From contig NZ_JAPEMT010000001.1 of NCBI RefSeq assembly GCF_026342435.1, positions 2,102,501-2,166,500 on the forward strand: a DNA stretch of 64,000 nucleotides, in the 5' to 3' direction. This document shows positions 16,707 to 26,629 of the stretch, in pieces. The stretch comes from Streptomyces sp. NBC_00237 (GTDB lineage: Bacteria; Actinomycetota; Actinomycetes; Streptomycetales; Streptomycetaceae). The first letter of the stretch is position 1. Each line of letters starts with the position of its first letter. Position numbers and translations under genes: made by a program. The notes beneath the pieces were generated by a model. That model was not told where the DNA came from and searched no databases. It saw nothing but the letters and a program-made list of their open reading frames with translations.

Positions 16707-17174
16707 GTGGACAACAGGCAAGCAATCGGATCGTGGCTCTCCGGGCCGCGCGCGGCCGCCGAAGAGATGGGCGCCGACTTCGGGCACCGTGGCAAGCGCC
16801 TCGGGCTGCCCCCCGAGGGGCCCGGTTCGGTGGCCCCGCTGGGCCGCCGCTTCGGCGCGCTCTTCGTCGACTGGATTCTGTGCCTGCTCATCGCGAACGC
16901 CTTCTTCGCCCGCGGTGACACCCAGACAGCGGGCAACGCCGCGCTTCTCGTCTTCCTCGTACTGAGCGTCCTGACCGTCGGCACCATCGGCTGCACGCCC
17001 GGCAAGCGCCTCTTCAAGGTGCGGGTGATCTCCGAGCACGGCGGTCGCCTCGGCTTCGGCTGGGCCGTGGCGCGCGGCGTGCTGCTGTGCCTGGCGATCC
17101 CGGCGCTGATCTGGGACCGCGACGGACGCGGCCTGCACGACCGGCTGGCCCGTGCCGTCCAGGTGCGGATGTAG
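16707..17174 (+). CDS. RDD-family membrane protein
   Basis: A 155-residue membrane protein. After a soluble N-terminal 45 residues come [16 protein letters not shown] (the RDD-type Arg-Asp motif) and hydrophobic helices at about 52-68, 78-98 and 118-136. [13 protein letters not shown] and [11 protein letters not shown] are typical of the family. The start is GTG 16707. RDD proteins are integral membrane proteins of mostly unknown function. It is divergent from glnA and shares its promoter region. Confidence 0.85.
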   Translation: MDNRQAIGSWLSGPRAAAEEMGADFGHRGKRLGLPPEGPGSVAPLGRRFGALFVDWILCLLIANAFFARGDTQTAGNAALLVFLVLSVLTVGTIGCTPGKRLFKVRVISEHGGRLGFGWAVARGVLLCLAIPALIWDRDGRGLHDRLARAVQVRM

Positions 17175-17199
17175 CCCAAGAGCGTACGCGGACAGCAGG

Positions 17200-17233
17200 A
17201 CGGCCCCGGAACCTCAGGAGGTTCCGGGGCCGT
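17200..17233. terminator. Bidirectional terminator between RDD and DUF4191 genes
   Basis: A perfect 15-bp stem ACGGCCCCGGAACCT with a 4-nt loop lies between convergent genes. Confidence 0.8.
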
Positions 17234-17264
17234 CGCTTGCGTAGAAGGAACGGGAGGAGAGGGG

Positions 17265-17963
17265 TCAGCGGCCCTTCGGCATCTTCATGCCCTTCGGCAT
17301 GGGGCCCTTCGGGAGCGGCATGTTGCTCATCAGGTCGCCCATCGCGCGCAGCCGGTCGTTGGTCGCGGTCACCTGCGGACCGGTCAGCGTGCGCGGCAGC
17401 TTCAGCATCGTGGTGCGCACCTTCTTCAGCGGGATCTGGCCCTCGCCGTTGCCCACCTGGAGGTCGGTCACCGGGACGTCCGGGCCGACGATGCGCGCCA
17501 TCTTCTTCTTCTCGGCGCCCAGCAGCGTCTTCAGCCGGTTCGGGTTGCCCTCGGCCACCAGGACGATTCCGGCCTTGCCGACCGCCCGGTGCACGACGTC
17601 CTGGTTGCGGTTCATCGCGACCGCGGGGGTCGTCGTCCAGCCTCGGCCGACGTTGTCCAGTACGGCAGCAGCGGCCCCCGGCTGTCCTTCCATCTGCCCG
17701 AAGGCAGCGCGCTCGGCACGCCGTCCGAAGACGATCGCCATCGCGAGGAAGGCCAGCAGGAAGCCGAGGATGCCCAGGTAGACCGGGTGACCGATCAAGA
17801 AGCCGAGGCCCAGCAGGACGCCGAAAACGACGATGCCCAAGCCGAAGACGATAAGACCCACCTTGGGGTCCTGCCGCCGGGTCATCTTGTACGTCAGGGC
17901 AATCTGCTTGAGTCGCCCCGGGTTCGCAGTGTCCGCGTTCGCTGCGCGTTCCTTCCTCGCCAT
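17265..17963 (-). CDS. DUF4191 membrane protein
   Basis: A 232-residue protein of the actinobacterial DUF4191 family. A basic N-terminus leads into two hydrophobic helices (about 36-58 and 62-83). A soluble domain follows with WTTTPAVAMNRNQDVVHR and GNPNRLKTLLGAEKKK. The C-terminal tail repeats PKGxMPKGMKMPKG. Function is unknown; it is a conserved neighbour of lipA and glnA. ATG 17963. Confidence 0.85.
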   Translation of the reverse strand: MARKERAANADTANPGRLKQIALTYKMTRRQDPKVGLIVFGLGIVVFGVLLGLGFLIGHPVYLGILGFLLAFLAMAIVFGRRAERAAFGQMEGQPGAAAAVLDNVGRGWTTTPAVAMNRNQDVVHRAVGKAGIVLVAEGNPNRLKTLLGAEKKKMARIVGPDVPVTDLQVGNGEGQIPLKKVRTTMLKLPRTLTGPQVTATNDRLRAMGDLMSNMPLPKGPMPKGMKMPKGR

Positions 17964-17982
17964 GCGAGAAAGTTTACGTTGC

Positions 17983-18177
17983 CTAGGACGTACGAGCGGA
18001 CACGGCCTCCAGCACGTGCTGCGTCTCGATGCGGTCCTTCGCCCGGCGGCGGTCCTCCAGTACGGCGGTCCAGGCGTTCCGGCGCGCGGTGCGCTGTCCG
18101 GTGCCCATCAGCAGGGACTCGACGGCGCGGAGCGCGTCGGTCACGGACGGGAGGGCGTTGGCGCGTACGGCCTGCAT
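17983..18177 (-). CDS. Conserved 64-aa small protein
   Basis: A small helical, Arg-rich protein (LRAVESLLMGTGQRTARRNAWTAVLEDRRRAKDR). ATG 18177 has a GAGGGGG site about 8 nt upstream; an upstream in-frame start at 18279 would add a non-family N-terminus. It sits 19 bp before the DUF4191 gene on the same strand, so the two may be cotranscribed. Function unknown. Confidence 0.6.
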   Translation of the reverse strand: MQAVRANALPSVTDALRAVESLLMGTGQRTARRNAWTAVLEDRRRAKDRIETQHVLEAVSARTS

Positions 18178-18352
18178 TCGGGGGTCCCCCTCGTAGCAAC
18201 GGCGAATGGGCAATCGGTGGTGCTGCGGTGCTGCGGTACTGAGGTGCCGAGGAACTGCGGTGCGTAAAGCCAGGGTCACTGATTGGTGTTACCAGCACGT
18301 GACCGACCGGTCAAACGGCGATGAAACCTTGACGGTAGGGGCGAAAACGTTG

Positions 18353-18401
18353 ACGCGGCCCGTACACCGCCCCTTACCTGCGGGGACCGTACGGGCCGCG
18401 T
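18353..18401. terminator. Terminator downstream of lipA
   Basis: A 13-bp stem ACGCGGCCCGTAC with a 23-nt loop starts 42 bp past the lipA stop on the minus strand. Confidence 0.65.
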
Positions 18402-18442
18402 CGTCACGGCTATTACTGCTCAGTAACTACTTGTGCGCCGAT

Positions 18443-19408
18443 TCACACGGCGGGCGTGGGCTCCAGTGCCCCGCGACGCTCCATCGCCTGGCCGTAGAGA
18501 CGGCCCGCGCGGTACGAGGAACGGACCAGCGGCCCGGACATCACACCGGAGTAGCCGATCGCGTCGGCCTCGTCCTTCAGCTCGACGAACTCCATCGGCT
18601 TCACCCAGCGCTCGACGGGGTGGTGCCGCGGCGAGGGGCGCAGGTACTGCGTGATCGTGATGAGCTCGCAGCCCGCCTCGTGCAGGTCCTTCAGCGCCTC
18701 GCTGACCTCTTCACGGGTCTCGCCCATGCCCAGGATCAGGTTCGACTTGGTGATCAGACCGGCCGCGCGCGCCTTGGTGATGACGTCCAGCGAACGCTCG
18801 TAACGGAAGCCGGGGCGGATGCGCTTGAAGATGCGCGGCACCGTCTCCACGTTGTGCGCGAAGACCTCGGGGCGGGACTCGAAGACGACGTCCAGCAGCT
18901 CGGGGACCGCGTTGAAGTCGGGAGCCAGCAGCTCCACCTTCGTACGCCCGGCCTCACGGCCGGCCGTCTGCTGGTGGATCTGGCGCACGGTCTCCGCGTA
19001 CAGCCAGGCGCCGCCGTCCTCCAGGTCGTCGCGCGCGACGCCCGTGATGGTGGCGTAGTTCAGGTCCATGGTGACCACGGACTCGCCCACGCGGCGCGGC
19101 TCGTCACGGTCCAGCGCCTCGGGCTTGCCCGTGTCGATCTGGCAGAAGTCACAGCGCCTCGTGCACTGGTCACCGCCGATGAGGAAGGTCGCCTCGCGGT
19201 CCTCCCAGCACTCGTAGATGTTGGGACAGCCGGCCTCCTGGCACACCGTGTGCAGTCCTTCGCCCTTCACCAGGGCCTGCATCTTGGTGTACTCGGGACC
19301 CATCTTCGCCCGGGTCTTGATCCACTCGGGCTTGCGCTCGATGGGGGTCTGACTGTTCCGGACCTCCAGGCGCAGCATCTTGCGTCCGTCGGGTGCGACA
19401 GCGGACAC
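18443..19408 (-). CDS. lipA: Lipoyl synthase
   Basis: A 321-residue radical-SAM enzyme that inserts two sulfur atoms into the octanoyl chain on lipoyl domains. The auxiliary cluster motif [12 protein letters not shown] and the radical-SAM motif CTRRCDFC are intact. GTG 19408 has a GGGAG site. It lies downstream of lipB on the same strand, with a 112-bp gap. Its products modify the E2 encoded at 37.4-39.2 kb. Confidence 0.97.
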   Translation of the reverse strand: MSAVAPDGRKMLRLEVRNSQTPIERKPEWIKTRAKMGPEYTKMQALVKGEGLHTVCQEAGCPNIYECWEDREATFLIGGDQCTRRCDFCQIDTGKPEALDRDEPRRVGESVVTMDLNYATITGVARDDLEDGGAWLYAETVRQIHQQTAGREAGRTKVELLAPDFNAVPELLDVVFESRPEVFAHNVETVPRIFKRIRPGFRYERSLDVITKARAAGLITKSNLILGMGETREEVSEALKDLHEAGCELITITQYLRPSPRHHPVERWVKPMEFVELKDEADAIGYSGVMSGPLVRSSYRAGRLYGQAMERRGALEPTPAV

Positions 19409-19520
19409 GTCCGCACTCCCTCTTGCCGTAATGGCTTCGATTCATCGGCGAACACCAGGGTACGCCCGATATTTGCATGGCACTACGTCCGGACAACCTG
19501 GACCCGGACAGGGGCATTCC

Positions 19521-20318
19521 CTAGACGGCCGTTTTCTCGACGGCGCGGGGCGTGAGCACCGACTCCGCCATCACCGCGTTCAGGTGCTTCTCCACCACCG
19601 GCAGGACCTCCTCGATCGTCACGTCGCGCCCCAGCTCGTTCGCCAGCGAGGCGACGCCCGCGTCGCGGATGCCGCACGGCACGATCCGGTCGAACCAGGT
19701 GTTGTCCGGGTTCACGTTCAGCGAGAAGCCGTGCATCGTGACGCCCTTGGCGACGCGGATGCCGATCGCGGCGAGCTTGCGGTCCTCGCGCCGCTGACCG
19801 GCGTTCGAGGGGGCGTACTCGGGACCGTTGAGCCGCGCGTCGAACTCCGGGTCCGACAGCCGAGGGTCGAAGTCGAGCGAGAGCCCGCCGATCGCCGGAC
19901 GCTGCTCGACGGGGTCCCCGAGCACCCAGACGCCGCTGCGGCCCTCGATCCGGGTGGTCCCCAGGCCCAGCTCCGCACACGCGCGGATCAGGGCCTCCTC
20001 AAGACGCCGCACGTGCGCGACCACGTCCACCGGACGCGGCAGCTTCTGGATCGGGTAGCCGACGAGCTGCCCAGGACCGTGCCAGGTGATCTTGCCGCCC
20101 CGGTCCACGTCCACGACGGGAGTGCCGTCCAGGGGGCGCTCGCTGTCCTCGGTGCGCCTGCCCGCCGTGTAGACGGGAGGGTGCTCAAGGAGCAGACAGG
20201 TGTCCGGCACCTCGTCGGCGAAGCGGGCGGCGTGCACCTCACGCTGCTTCTGCCATGCCTCCTGGTACTCGACGGCCTCTTCGCCGAATCCCAGTCGGAC
20301 GAACCGCAGCTCACTCAC
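19521..20318 (-). CDS. lipB: Octanoyl-ACP:protein N-octanoyltransferase
   Basis: A 265-residue Lip[19 protein letters not shown] and the later [11 protein letters not shown], then VPCGI (catalytic Cys) and the KLAAIGIRV lysine region, are diagnostic. It moves octanoate from acyl carrier protein to lipoyl domains, for LipA to complete. GTG 20318 with AAGGAG 7 nt upstream is the start; the in-frame upstream extension is not homologous. Confidence 0.96.
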   Translation of the reverse strand: MSELRFVRLGFGEEAVEYQEAWQKQREVHAARFADEVPDTCLLLEHPPVYTAGRRTEDSERPLDGTPVVDVDRGGKITWHGPGQLVGYPIQKLPRPVDVVAHVRRLEEALIRACAELGLGTTRIEGRSGVWVLGDPVEQRPAIGGLSLDFDPRLSDPEFDARLNGPEYAPSNAGQRREDRKLAAIGIRVAKGVTMHGFSLNVNPDNTWFDRIVPCGIRDAGVASLANELGRDVTIEEVLPVVEKHLNAVMAESVLTPRAVEKTAV

Positions 20319-20559
20319 GGTGTGTCTCCTTCGTATCGCCACGCCCTCAGCCACTGTACGGCGGCCGGGACGACGCCCCCGGGGCAGGGAGGGGGCCGGG
20401 GCGGGAGACGGGATCTCCGTCAGCGCTCCCCCTGAATCGTCACACGATCGGATGAAGTAGAGGCGCAGAGGCCGGTTACGGGGCCCAGGATCGCTAAATT
20501 CGCGCCGTCCCATGCAGGGCTGCCACCCGGGGCCCGGAAGGCAGGAGAGCTCAGAGCTG

Positions 20560-22020
20560 ATGACGGAACGACCTCCGCAGCGCATTCCCAACCGACAGCT
20601 CGCCGCGCTCATCGCGGAGGCGGGATTCTCCAACGCGGGTCTGGCCCGACGGGTCGATCAGCTGGGACTGGAACACGGGCTCGATCTTCGGTACGACAAG
20701 ACCTCGGTCACCCGCTGGCTGCGCGGCCAGCAGCCGCGCGGCACCACGCCCGCACTCATCGCCGAAGTGTTCACCAGGAGGCTGGGCAGACGGCTCTCCG
20801 CGCAGGACCTGGGACTGGACGCGTGCGCTCCGGTCTATGCGGGGCTCGAATTCGCGGCCACGCCCGAAGAGGCCGTCGACATCGTGAGCGGCCTGTGGCG
20901 CAAGGACTCCGGCAGCCACGCCGAGCTGCGCAAGATCGCCTTCACTCCGGCGGGGCTCGTCGTGCCCAGCCGGGACTGGCTGATCGGGCGGGCCGACGAC
21001 CGGGTCGGGCGGGGCGAGGCCCCGCCGGTGAACGGTGCGGCGGCGGCCCGGGTCCCCGCCCAGGGCGGACGCCCCGCCGTGCTGCCCCGGCAGCGCCAGA
21101 CCGACCGGGGCCCCGGCCAGCGGGTCACCTCGGGCGACATCGCGGCCCTGCGCTCGGTGGCCGAGCTCTTCCGCACGCTGGACCACGCCTACGGCGGCGG
21201 GCACGCCCGGCAGGCCCTCGTGCGCTATCTGGAGCACGAGGCGGAACCGATGCTGCGCGGCACCTACGGCGAGGCGATCGGGCGGCGGCTCTTCTCGGCC
21301 GCCGCCGATCTGACCCGGCTGGCGGGCTGGACGTCGTACGACATCGCCGCGCACGGGCTGGCCCAGCGGTACTTCGTGCAGGCGCTGCGGCTCGCGCAGG
21401 CGGCGGGCGACCGGGCGTACGGCAGCTACGTGCTGGTCACCATGAGCAGGCAGGCCGTCTACCTCGGGCACGGGCGGGAGGCGGTGCAGCTCGCGCGGGT
21501 CGCCCAGCAGGGCGTCGGCTCGTCCGCGCCGTCGGTCGTCCAGGCGCTGCTGCACGCAGTGGAGGCGCGCGGACACGGAGTGCTCGGCGAGGTGCGGGCC
21601 TGCACGTCGTCGCTGGTGCGGGCGGAGCGGGCGATGGAGGCGTCCAGGCCAGGGGACGACGTGCCGCACTGGGCGAAGTTCTTCGACGAGGCGCAGCTCG
21701 CCGACGAGTTCGGGCACTGCCACCGGGACTTGCAGCAGTACCGGGCTGCGGCGCAGCACGCGGAGAAGTCCTTGCAGCTCAGGCCGCACGGATACGCGCG
21801 CAGTCGGCTGTTCTGCCGGGTGGTGCTCGCGCAGGCGCGGCTCGGGCTCGGGGAGCTGGACCAGGCGTGCGCGCTGGGCGCGGAGGCGGCGCAGCAGGCA
21901 TCCGAGATGCGGTCGGCGCGGGCCACGGAGTACGTGCGGGAGTTCGAGCGGCGGCTGGAGCCGTACCGCGACGCGGCGGCGGTGCGGGGGTACCGGGACC
22001 GGGTCGCCGCGTTGGGCTGA
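20560..22020 (+). CDS. Large transcriptional regulator with helical repeats (NsdA-like)
   Basis: A 486-residue protein. The N-terminal 75 residues form a helix-turn-helix-like region ([28 protein letters not shown], then [30 protein letters not shown]). The C-terminal two thirds is Ala-rich and helical with TPR-like features. This is the make-up of NsdA-type Streptomyces regulators of development and antibiotic production; the specific role is unknown. ATG 20560 is chosen; AGGAG is about 12 nt upstream. It is divergent from lipB. Confidence 0.75.
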   Translation: MTERPPQRIPNRQLAALIAEAGFSNAGLARRVDQLGLEHGLDLRYDKTSVTRWLRGQQPRGTTPALIAEVFTRRLGRRLSAQDLGLDACAPVYAGLEFAATPEEAVDIVSGLWRKDSGSHAELRKIAFTPAGLVVPSRDWLIGRADDRVGRGEAPPVNGAAAARVPAQGGRPAVLPRQRQTDRGPGQRVTSGDIAALRSVAELFRTLDHAYGGGHARQALVRYLEHEAEPMLRGTYGEAIGRRLFSAAADLTRLAGWTSYDIAAHGLAQRYFVQALRLAQAAGDRAYGSYVLVTMSRQAVYLGHGREAVQLARVAQQGVGSSAPSVVQALLHAVEARGHGVLGEVRACTSSLVRAERAMEASRPGDDVPHWAKFFDEAQLADEFGHCHRDLQQYRAAAQHAEKSLQLRPHGYARSRLFCRVVLAQARLGLGELDQACALGAEAAQQASEMRSARATEYVREFERRLEPYRDAAAVRGYRDRVAALG

Positions 22021-22178
22021 CGTCCTGGTGTACGGGTGCCGGGGCCGGGTCGCGTCGACGACCAGGCCCCCGGGCCTTCAGGGCGTCAGTTCCGGGCCGC
22101 TCCTCCCACCTGGACCTCGGCCGGGGCGCGGGGCGGGGTGCGGTGGTCGCATCGAGTTGTATGAGTATGAGAGGGGAC

Positions 22179-23558
22179 TCAGGCCGCCTCGCGCAGCTCC
22201 TCCGCCGCGTAGCCGGGGCGGATGCCGAAGTCGCGCAGGATCTCCTGCGCCGCGCGGCGGCCCGAGTGCAGTGCGCCCTGCACGGTGCTCGTCTCCCGGT
22301 GGTCTCCGCACACGTACAGACCGGAGAGCAGCCGGACGGGGCGGCGCACGTCGTGGGGTGCGGGCATCGCGGGCACGGCGTCCGGCTCGTGGTGGACGGC
22401 CAGGAGTTCCCAGTCGTCGGTGGACGTGCCGTACAGCCTCGACAGGTGGGAGCGGACCCCGTCGTCCAGGTCCGGCGGGGGACTGCCGAGGACCGTGGAG
22501 GAGATCAGCACCCTGCCGTCGGGCGCACGCGTGGGATCGACCGCGCTGACGACGGCGGTGTGCGACACGGGGCCGCTCCGGTCGGCCTCCAGGACCAGGG
22601 CCGAGCCGGTCGCGGGAGCCGTGGCGGCGGTGTGGTGCAGCACGGTCACCGGGTGGAAGTCGGGCACGCGCAGGCCGGGCAGCAGCTCGGCGGCGGCACG
22701 CGCCCCGGTGGCCAGGAGCAGGGAGCGGCAGCCCAGTTCGCCGTCCTCCTTGGTGGTGACGGAGGAGATGGAAGCGCCCGTGACGTGCACTCCGGTACGG
22801 ACGGTGCCCGGCGGCAGAGCGGCGACGAGGAGCTGCGGCAGGGTGTCGGCGCCGCCCTCGGGCAGGCAGAGCCGACCGCTGGCGAAGCCGCGCAGGGCGA
22901 GGTCGGCGCACCGGCTGGACGTGGTGAGGTCGGGGTCGGAAAGCAGGGCGGACAGGAGCGGGCGCAGGAAGCCGTCGACCGTGCGGGACGGCAGGCCCCG
23001 GCTGAAGAGGGCGTCCAGCGCGGGGAGTTCGGGCCGGGCGAGGAGCTTGTCGACGGGGGTGGTGGCGAAGCGGGCCAGCGCGGCGCTCAGCCGGGCCTGG
23101 TCGAGGGCGCCGCCGAGGGGGCGGGAGGTGGGCGACGTGGGGGCGGCGGCGGTGAGCCCGAGCGAGGTTCCGTTCCTGGGGGCGCTCGCGAGGGCGCGCG
23201 CTGCGGTGAGTGCGCCCCTCGCGCCCCGTACCCCCGAGCCCCGTACTCCCGCGACCTCGCCCGCCCGGTAGTGGCGGCCTCCGCTGTGCACCAGGACTCC
23301 CGGGGCGAACGGGCGCAGGGCGAGGTCTTCGAGACCCGGGGTGCGGAGCAGCTCGGGGTAGGCGCTGCTGAGCACCTGGCCGATCCGGTCGAGCCGGAAT
23401 CCGTCGATCCGCTCGGTGGACATCCGCCCCCCGACGTAAGGGGCGGCCTCCAGGACACTGACTGTTACACCGGCCCGTATGAGCTGGTGGGCGGCACAGA
23501 GTCCGGCGACCCCTGCTCCTACGATGACGACGTCCGCGTGGTGCGCTGGGTTACGCAC
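22179..23558 (-). CDS. FAD-dependent amine oxidase/phytoene desaturase-like flavoprotein
   Basis: A 459-residue flavoprotein. The dinucleotide motif VVIVGAGVAGLCAAHQL starts near residue 9, and VLEAAPYVGGRMSTE follows as the GR motif of the monoamine oxidase group. The C-terminal GLYVCGDHRETSTVQGALHSGRRAA is the FAD-binding GD motif. The middle contains an SG-rich insertion. GTG 23558 is the start. Possible substrates include amines, porphyrinogens or carotenoids; nothing nearby decides this. Confidence 0.8.
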   Translation of the reverse strand: MRNPAHHADVVIVGAGVAGLCAAHQLIRAGVTVSVLEAAPYVGGRMSTERIDGFRLDRIGQVLSSAYPELLRTPGLEDLALRPFAPGVLVHSGGRHYRAGEVAGVRGSGVRGARGALTAARALASAPRNGTSLGLTAAAPTSPTSRPLGGALDQARLSAALARFATTPVDKLLARPELPALDALFSRGLPSRTVDGFLRPLLSALLSDPDLTTSSRCADLALRGFASGRLCLPEGGADTLPQLLVAALPPGTVRTGVHVTGASISSVTTKEDGELGCRSLLLATGARAAAELLPGLRVPDFHPVTVLHHTAATAPATGSALVLEADRSGPVSHTAVVSAVDPTRAPDGRVLISSTVLGSPPPDLDDGVRSHLSRLYGTSTDDWELLAVHHEPDAVPAMPAPHDVRRPVRLLSGLYVCGDHRETSTVQGALHSGRRAAQEILRDFGIRPGYAAEELREAA

Positions 23559-23730
23559 GTGCCCCTCCCCGAGGTCGGCGCGGCTGTGGTGCAGGGCCTA
23601 TGCCCTCGACAGCCGTACGGGATACCCGTACTGGACGTGCAGCGTAGAAGTCGGCACAGCTTCTCCGGCAGGCGCGCACCTCCCGTGCACCGATGCACGG
23701 CGGTCGCACGGAACCTGCGCGGGCCGCGGT

Positions 23731-23822
23731 GCCGCGCCTGCTCCGGTCGTAGCGCCGCGCCTGCTCGGGCCACGGCGCCGCGCCTGCTCCGGTCGTAGCG
23801 CCGCGCCTACTCCGGCCGCAGC
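23731..23822. repeat. Four tandem 23-bp repeats overlapping a gene's 3' end
   Basis: Unit GCCGCGCCTGCTCCGGTCGTA plus GC, four copies in an alternating A-B-A-B' pattern (copies 1 and 3 are identical). The last copy runs into the final codons of the epimerase gene whose stop is at 23807. It lies in the 248-bp gap between two minus-strand genes, where I see no other gene. Confidence 0.75.
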
Positions 23823-24712
23823 GCCGCCCCGATCGCGTCGTCCACCGTCGGGAACGCGAACGAGAACCCCGACTCCAGCAAGCGGGTCGGCACCACCCGC
23901 TGACTGCCCAGCACGTCCCCCGCCAGCTCCCCGAGCGCGACACGCAGTGCCACCTTCGGTACGGGGAAGAGGGTCGGCCGGTGCAGCACCCGCCCCATCG
24001 CCGCCGTCACCTCCTTGTTGGTGACCGGCTCGGGTGCGGTCAGGTTCACCGGCCCCGACAGCGACTCGGTGTCGATCAGGTGCCGCAGCGCCGCCACCTC
24101 GTCGTGCAGTGCGATGAAGCTCCAGTACTGGCTGCCGTCGCCGAGCCGCCCGCCCAGGCCCGCCCTGAAGATCGGGAAGAGCTTTCCCCAGGCCCCGCCG
24201 CCGCGCGCCACTACCAGACCGGTCCGCGCGAACACCGTCCGGATGCCCGCCTCCTGCGCCGGTGCGGCGGCCTCCTCCCAGTCCACGCACAGCGACGGCA
24301 GGAACCCGTCGCCGGGAGGGGCTTCCTCGTCGACCCGCCGGTCGCCCGTCTCCCCGTAGAAGCCCAGCGCGGAGCCGCTGACCAGGACCCGGGGCGGTAC
24401 GTCCAGCGAGGCGATCGCCTCGGTGAGCGCGGAGGTGCCCAGCAGCCTGCTCTCGCGCAGCTCCCGCTTGTACGCGTCCGTCCACCTGTGGTCGCCGATG
24501 CCCGCGCCCGCCAGGTGCACCACCGCCTCGCACCCGACGAGGCCCCGGGCGTCGACGTAACTCCTCTTCGGGTCCCACGTCACCTCGCCCCCGGTCCTGG
24601 CGGGCCGTCGCACCAGGCGTACGACCTCGTGCCCGTCCGCGCGCAGCGAGCGCACAAGTGCCGTACCGATGAGGCCCGTAGAGCCCGTGACTGCGATCCG
24701 CATGGCGTCCAT
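23807..24712 (-). CDS. TIGR01777-family (YfcH) NAD-dependent epimerase-like protein
   Basis: A 301-residue short-chain dehydrogenase-type protein of the YfcH/TIGR01777 group. The N-terminal MRIAVTGSTGLIGTALVRSL is the nucleotide-binding motif; HLAGAGIGDHRW and SGSALGFYG follow. The C-terminal FPVPKVALRVALGELAGDVLGSQRV is characteristic of the group. Three in-frame ATGs lie at 24721, 24712 and 24703; 24712 has the best ribosome site. Its biological substrate is unknown. It is divergent from the acetyltransferase. Confidence 0.85.
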   Translation of the reverse strand: MDAMRIAVTGSTGLIGTALVRSLRADGHEVVRLVRRPARTGGEVTWDPKRSYVDARGLVGCEAVVHLAGAGIGDHRWTDAYKRELRESRLLGTSALTEAIASLDVPPRVLVSGSALGFYGETGDRRVDEEAPPGDGFLPSLCVDWEEAAAPAQEAGIRTVFARTGLVVARGGGAWGKLFPIFRAGLGGRLGDGSQYWSFIALHDEVAALRHLIDTESLSGPVNLTAPEPVTNKEVTAAMGRVLHRPTLFPVPKVALRVALGELAGDVLGSQRVVPTRLLESGFSFAFPTVDDAIGAALRPE

Positions 24713-24768
24713 GACGACCATCCTGCCCCGGGGAGGGGCAGGTGCGCGCCGCGTGGCACAGTGTCGCC

Positions 24769-25305
24769 ATGCCGGAGACGCATGAAAGCCCCGACACTCC
24801 CGTGACCCCCGTCGACACGGTGACCGTACGGGCCGCCACTTTCGCGGACGACCTGGCACTGGGTGCCCTGGACAGGGACACCTGGTCGCCGCTGAGCGCC
24901 GTGACACCCCCGCCGGAGCCGCCGTATGGGCCGTACTTCGACGAACGGCACTTCCCCGAGGACGTCCTGGTCGCCGAGGAGGACGGCCGCCTGCTCGGCT
25001 ATGTGCGGCTCGTGCCGCCCACCCCGCTCGCCTGCAACGCGCACGTCCTCCAGATCAACGGTTTCGCGGTCGCCGAAGAGGCACGCGGCCGGGGCATCGG
25101 CCGCACCCTGGTGCGGGCGGCCTGCGCGGAGGTGCTGCGCAGGGGAGGCCGCCGGATCACCCTGCGGGTGCTCTGCCACAACACCCCCGCACGCGCCCTG
25201 TACGAGGCGGAGGGGTTCGCGGTGGAAGGGGTGCTCCCGCAGGAGTTCTTCCTGCGCGGGGAGTACCTGGACGACGTGCTGATGGGGCGGGCGCTCACCG
25301 ACTGA
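24769..25305 (+). CDS. GNAT-family N-acetyltransferase
   Basis: A 178-residue GNAT acetyltransferase. The acetyl-CoA-binding motif A is VAEEARGRGIGRTLVRAAC, followed by NTPARALYEAEGF typical of motif B. The acceptor is unknown. ATG 24769 is used because the preceding in-frame codons to 24742 do not resemble the family. Confidence 0.85.
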   Translation: MPETHESPDTPVTPVDTVTVRAATFADDLALGALDRDTWSPLSAVTPPPEPPYGPYFDERHFPEDVLVAEEDGRLLGYVRLVPPTPLACNAHVLQINGFAVAEEARGRGIGRTLVRAACAEVLRRGGRRITLRVLCHNTPARALYEAEGFAVEGVLPQEFFLRGEYLDDVLMGRALTD

Positions 25306-25463
25306 GGCCCCGTGCGCGGCGGCCGGGGAGGGAGCGGACTCCCGGGTCCGAACGGCGCGAAAGGGGCACTGCGGGCATAGTGATCGACAGGGGTACGCGC
25401 ACGGAGCGCCGTGCGGGTGCTCGCACGCAGCCCTTGTCGTCTGCCCCGAGGAGCCGAAGCGCG

Positions 25464-26603
25464 ATGAGCTCGGTCCGCGCCCGCCAGGGACAGGTTCCCC
25501 GGTGGCAGAGGGGCGAGAAGGCCCCGCTGTGGCTGCGGCTGCTTCCCCTGGTGGTGCTGGTGCTGCTGGCGCTGGCCGACCGGATCACCCCGGACGACGT
25601 GGAGCTGAGCTACTTCGTCGCCGCCCTGCCGCCGCTCGCCGCCCTGCTGTACGGGCCGGTGAGCACCGCGCTCATGGGGGCGGCGGTGCTGTTCTACGCG
25701 CAGTACGACACCGGCGACTTCGCGCACCAGGACGGGGTGCTGCTCTCCCTGGTGCTGCTCTGCGTGACGAGTGTGGTGGTGTCCTGGTCGCGCACGCGCA
25801 GGGAAGCCCTGCTGGTGACCGTGGGGACGGCCGCGGAGGTGGCGCAGTTCGCGGTGCTGCCGCCGCTGCCCGCCGTGGTGGGCCGGGTGCACTGCTTCGG
25901 CCTCTACCGGGCGGCGGAACTGGGTGCGCTGGTGAGCGGCGACCTGTACGACGTGCGGGCGGGGCCGAACGGGGTGCGTGCCGTCGTCGCCGACGTGGAG
26001 GGGCACGGGCCCGGCGCGGTCGCCACGGTCTCCGCCCTCCTCGGGGCCTTCCGGGAGGCCGCGCTCGACGACGCCGACCTGCCCGCGGTGGCCGCGCGGC
26101 TGGACCGGCGGCTGGTGGTCGACTCGGCGGCGGTGGAGCACGCCGAGCTGTTCGCGACCGCCGTGCTCATGGAGTTCGCCGAGGACGGCCTTTCGGTGCG
26201 GGTGGTCTCCTGCGGGCACCCGCCGCCGCTGCTGCTGCGGGACGGCCGGGTCAGCGAGCTGCGGCTCGACCCCGCGCCGCCGCTGGGCCTCGGGCTGACC
26301 GGGTTCGGCCCGCCCCAGGTCACCGTCGTGCCGCTGGAGCCCTGCGACCGCATCCTGGCCCACACCGACGGCATCACGGAGGCGCGGAACGCCGAGGGCG
26401 CCTTCTATCCCCTGCGGGAGCGCCTCGCGGCACTCGACCCGTCCGAGGGGGAGCTGGCCGACCTGGCGGAGGCGGTCCAGCGCGACCTGGTGCGGTTCGC
26501 GAAGAACGTGGAGGACGACGTCGCACTGCTGCTGGTGGAGCCGGACTCGGACAACTGCCCGGACGGGCCGGAGGCGGCGAGGGGGAGCGGCCCCGCCGCC
26601 TGA
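25464..26603 (+). CDS. Membrane PP2C/SpoIIE-type serine phosphatase
   Basis: A 379-residue protein. The N-terminal third has hydrophobic helices (about 22-40, 46-66 and 88-105), then a SpoIIE-like phosphatase domain. Conserved blocks are SGDLYDVRAG, VVADVEGHGPGA, VSCGHPPPLLL and HTDGITEARN, which supply the metal-binding acidic residues. Such proteins often dephosphorylate anti-sigma-factor antagonists. ATG 25464 has GAGGAG about 10 nt upstream. No partner gene is adjacent. Confidence 0.85.
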   Translation: MSSVRARQGQVPRWQRGEKAPLWLRLLPLVVLVLLALADRITPDDVELSYFVAALPPLAALLYGPVSTALMGAAVLFYAQYDTGDFAHQDGVLLSLVLLCVTSVVVSWSRTRREALLVTVGTAAEVAQFAVLPPLPAVVGRVHCFGLYRAAELGALVSGDLYDVRAGPNGVRAVVADVEGHGPGAVATVSALLGAFREAALDDADLPAVAARLDRRLVVDSAAVEHAELFATAVLMEFAEDGLSVRVVSCGHPPPLLLRDGRVSELRLDPAPPLGLGLTGFGPPQVTVVPLEPCDRILAHTDGITEARNAEGAFYPLRERLAALDPSEGELADLAEAVQRDLVRFAKNVEDDVALLLVEPDSDNCPDGPEAARGSGPAA

Positions 26604-26629
26604 GAGCGTGCCGTGGTCCGGGAGGGGGG

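Noticed and set aside
20823..23798. A 991-codon plus-strand frame across the NsdA-like and flavoprotein genes
   Set aside because: It is an alternative frame of the regulator and antisense of the flavoprotein; no start signal or domain.
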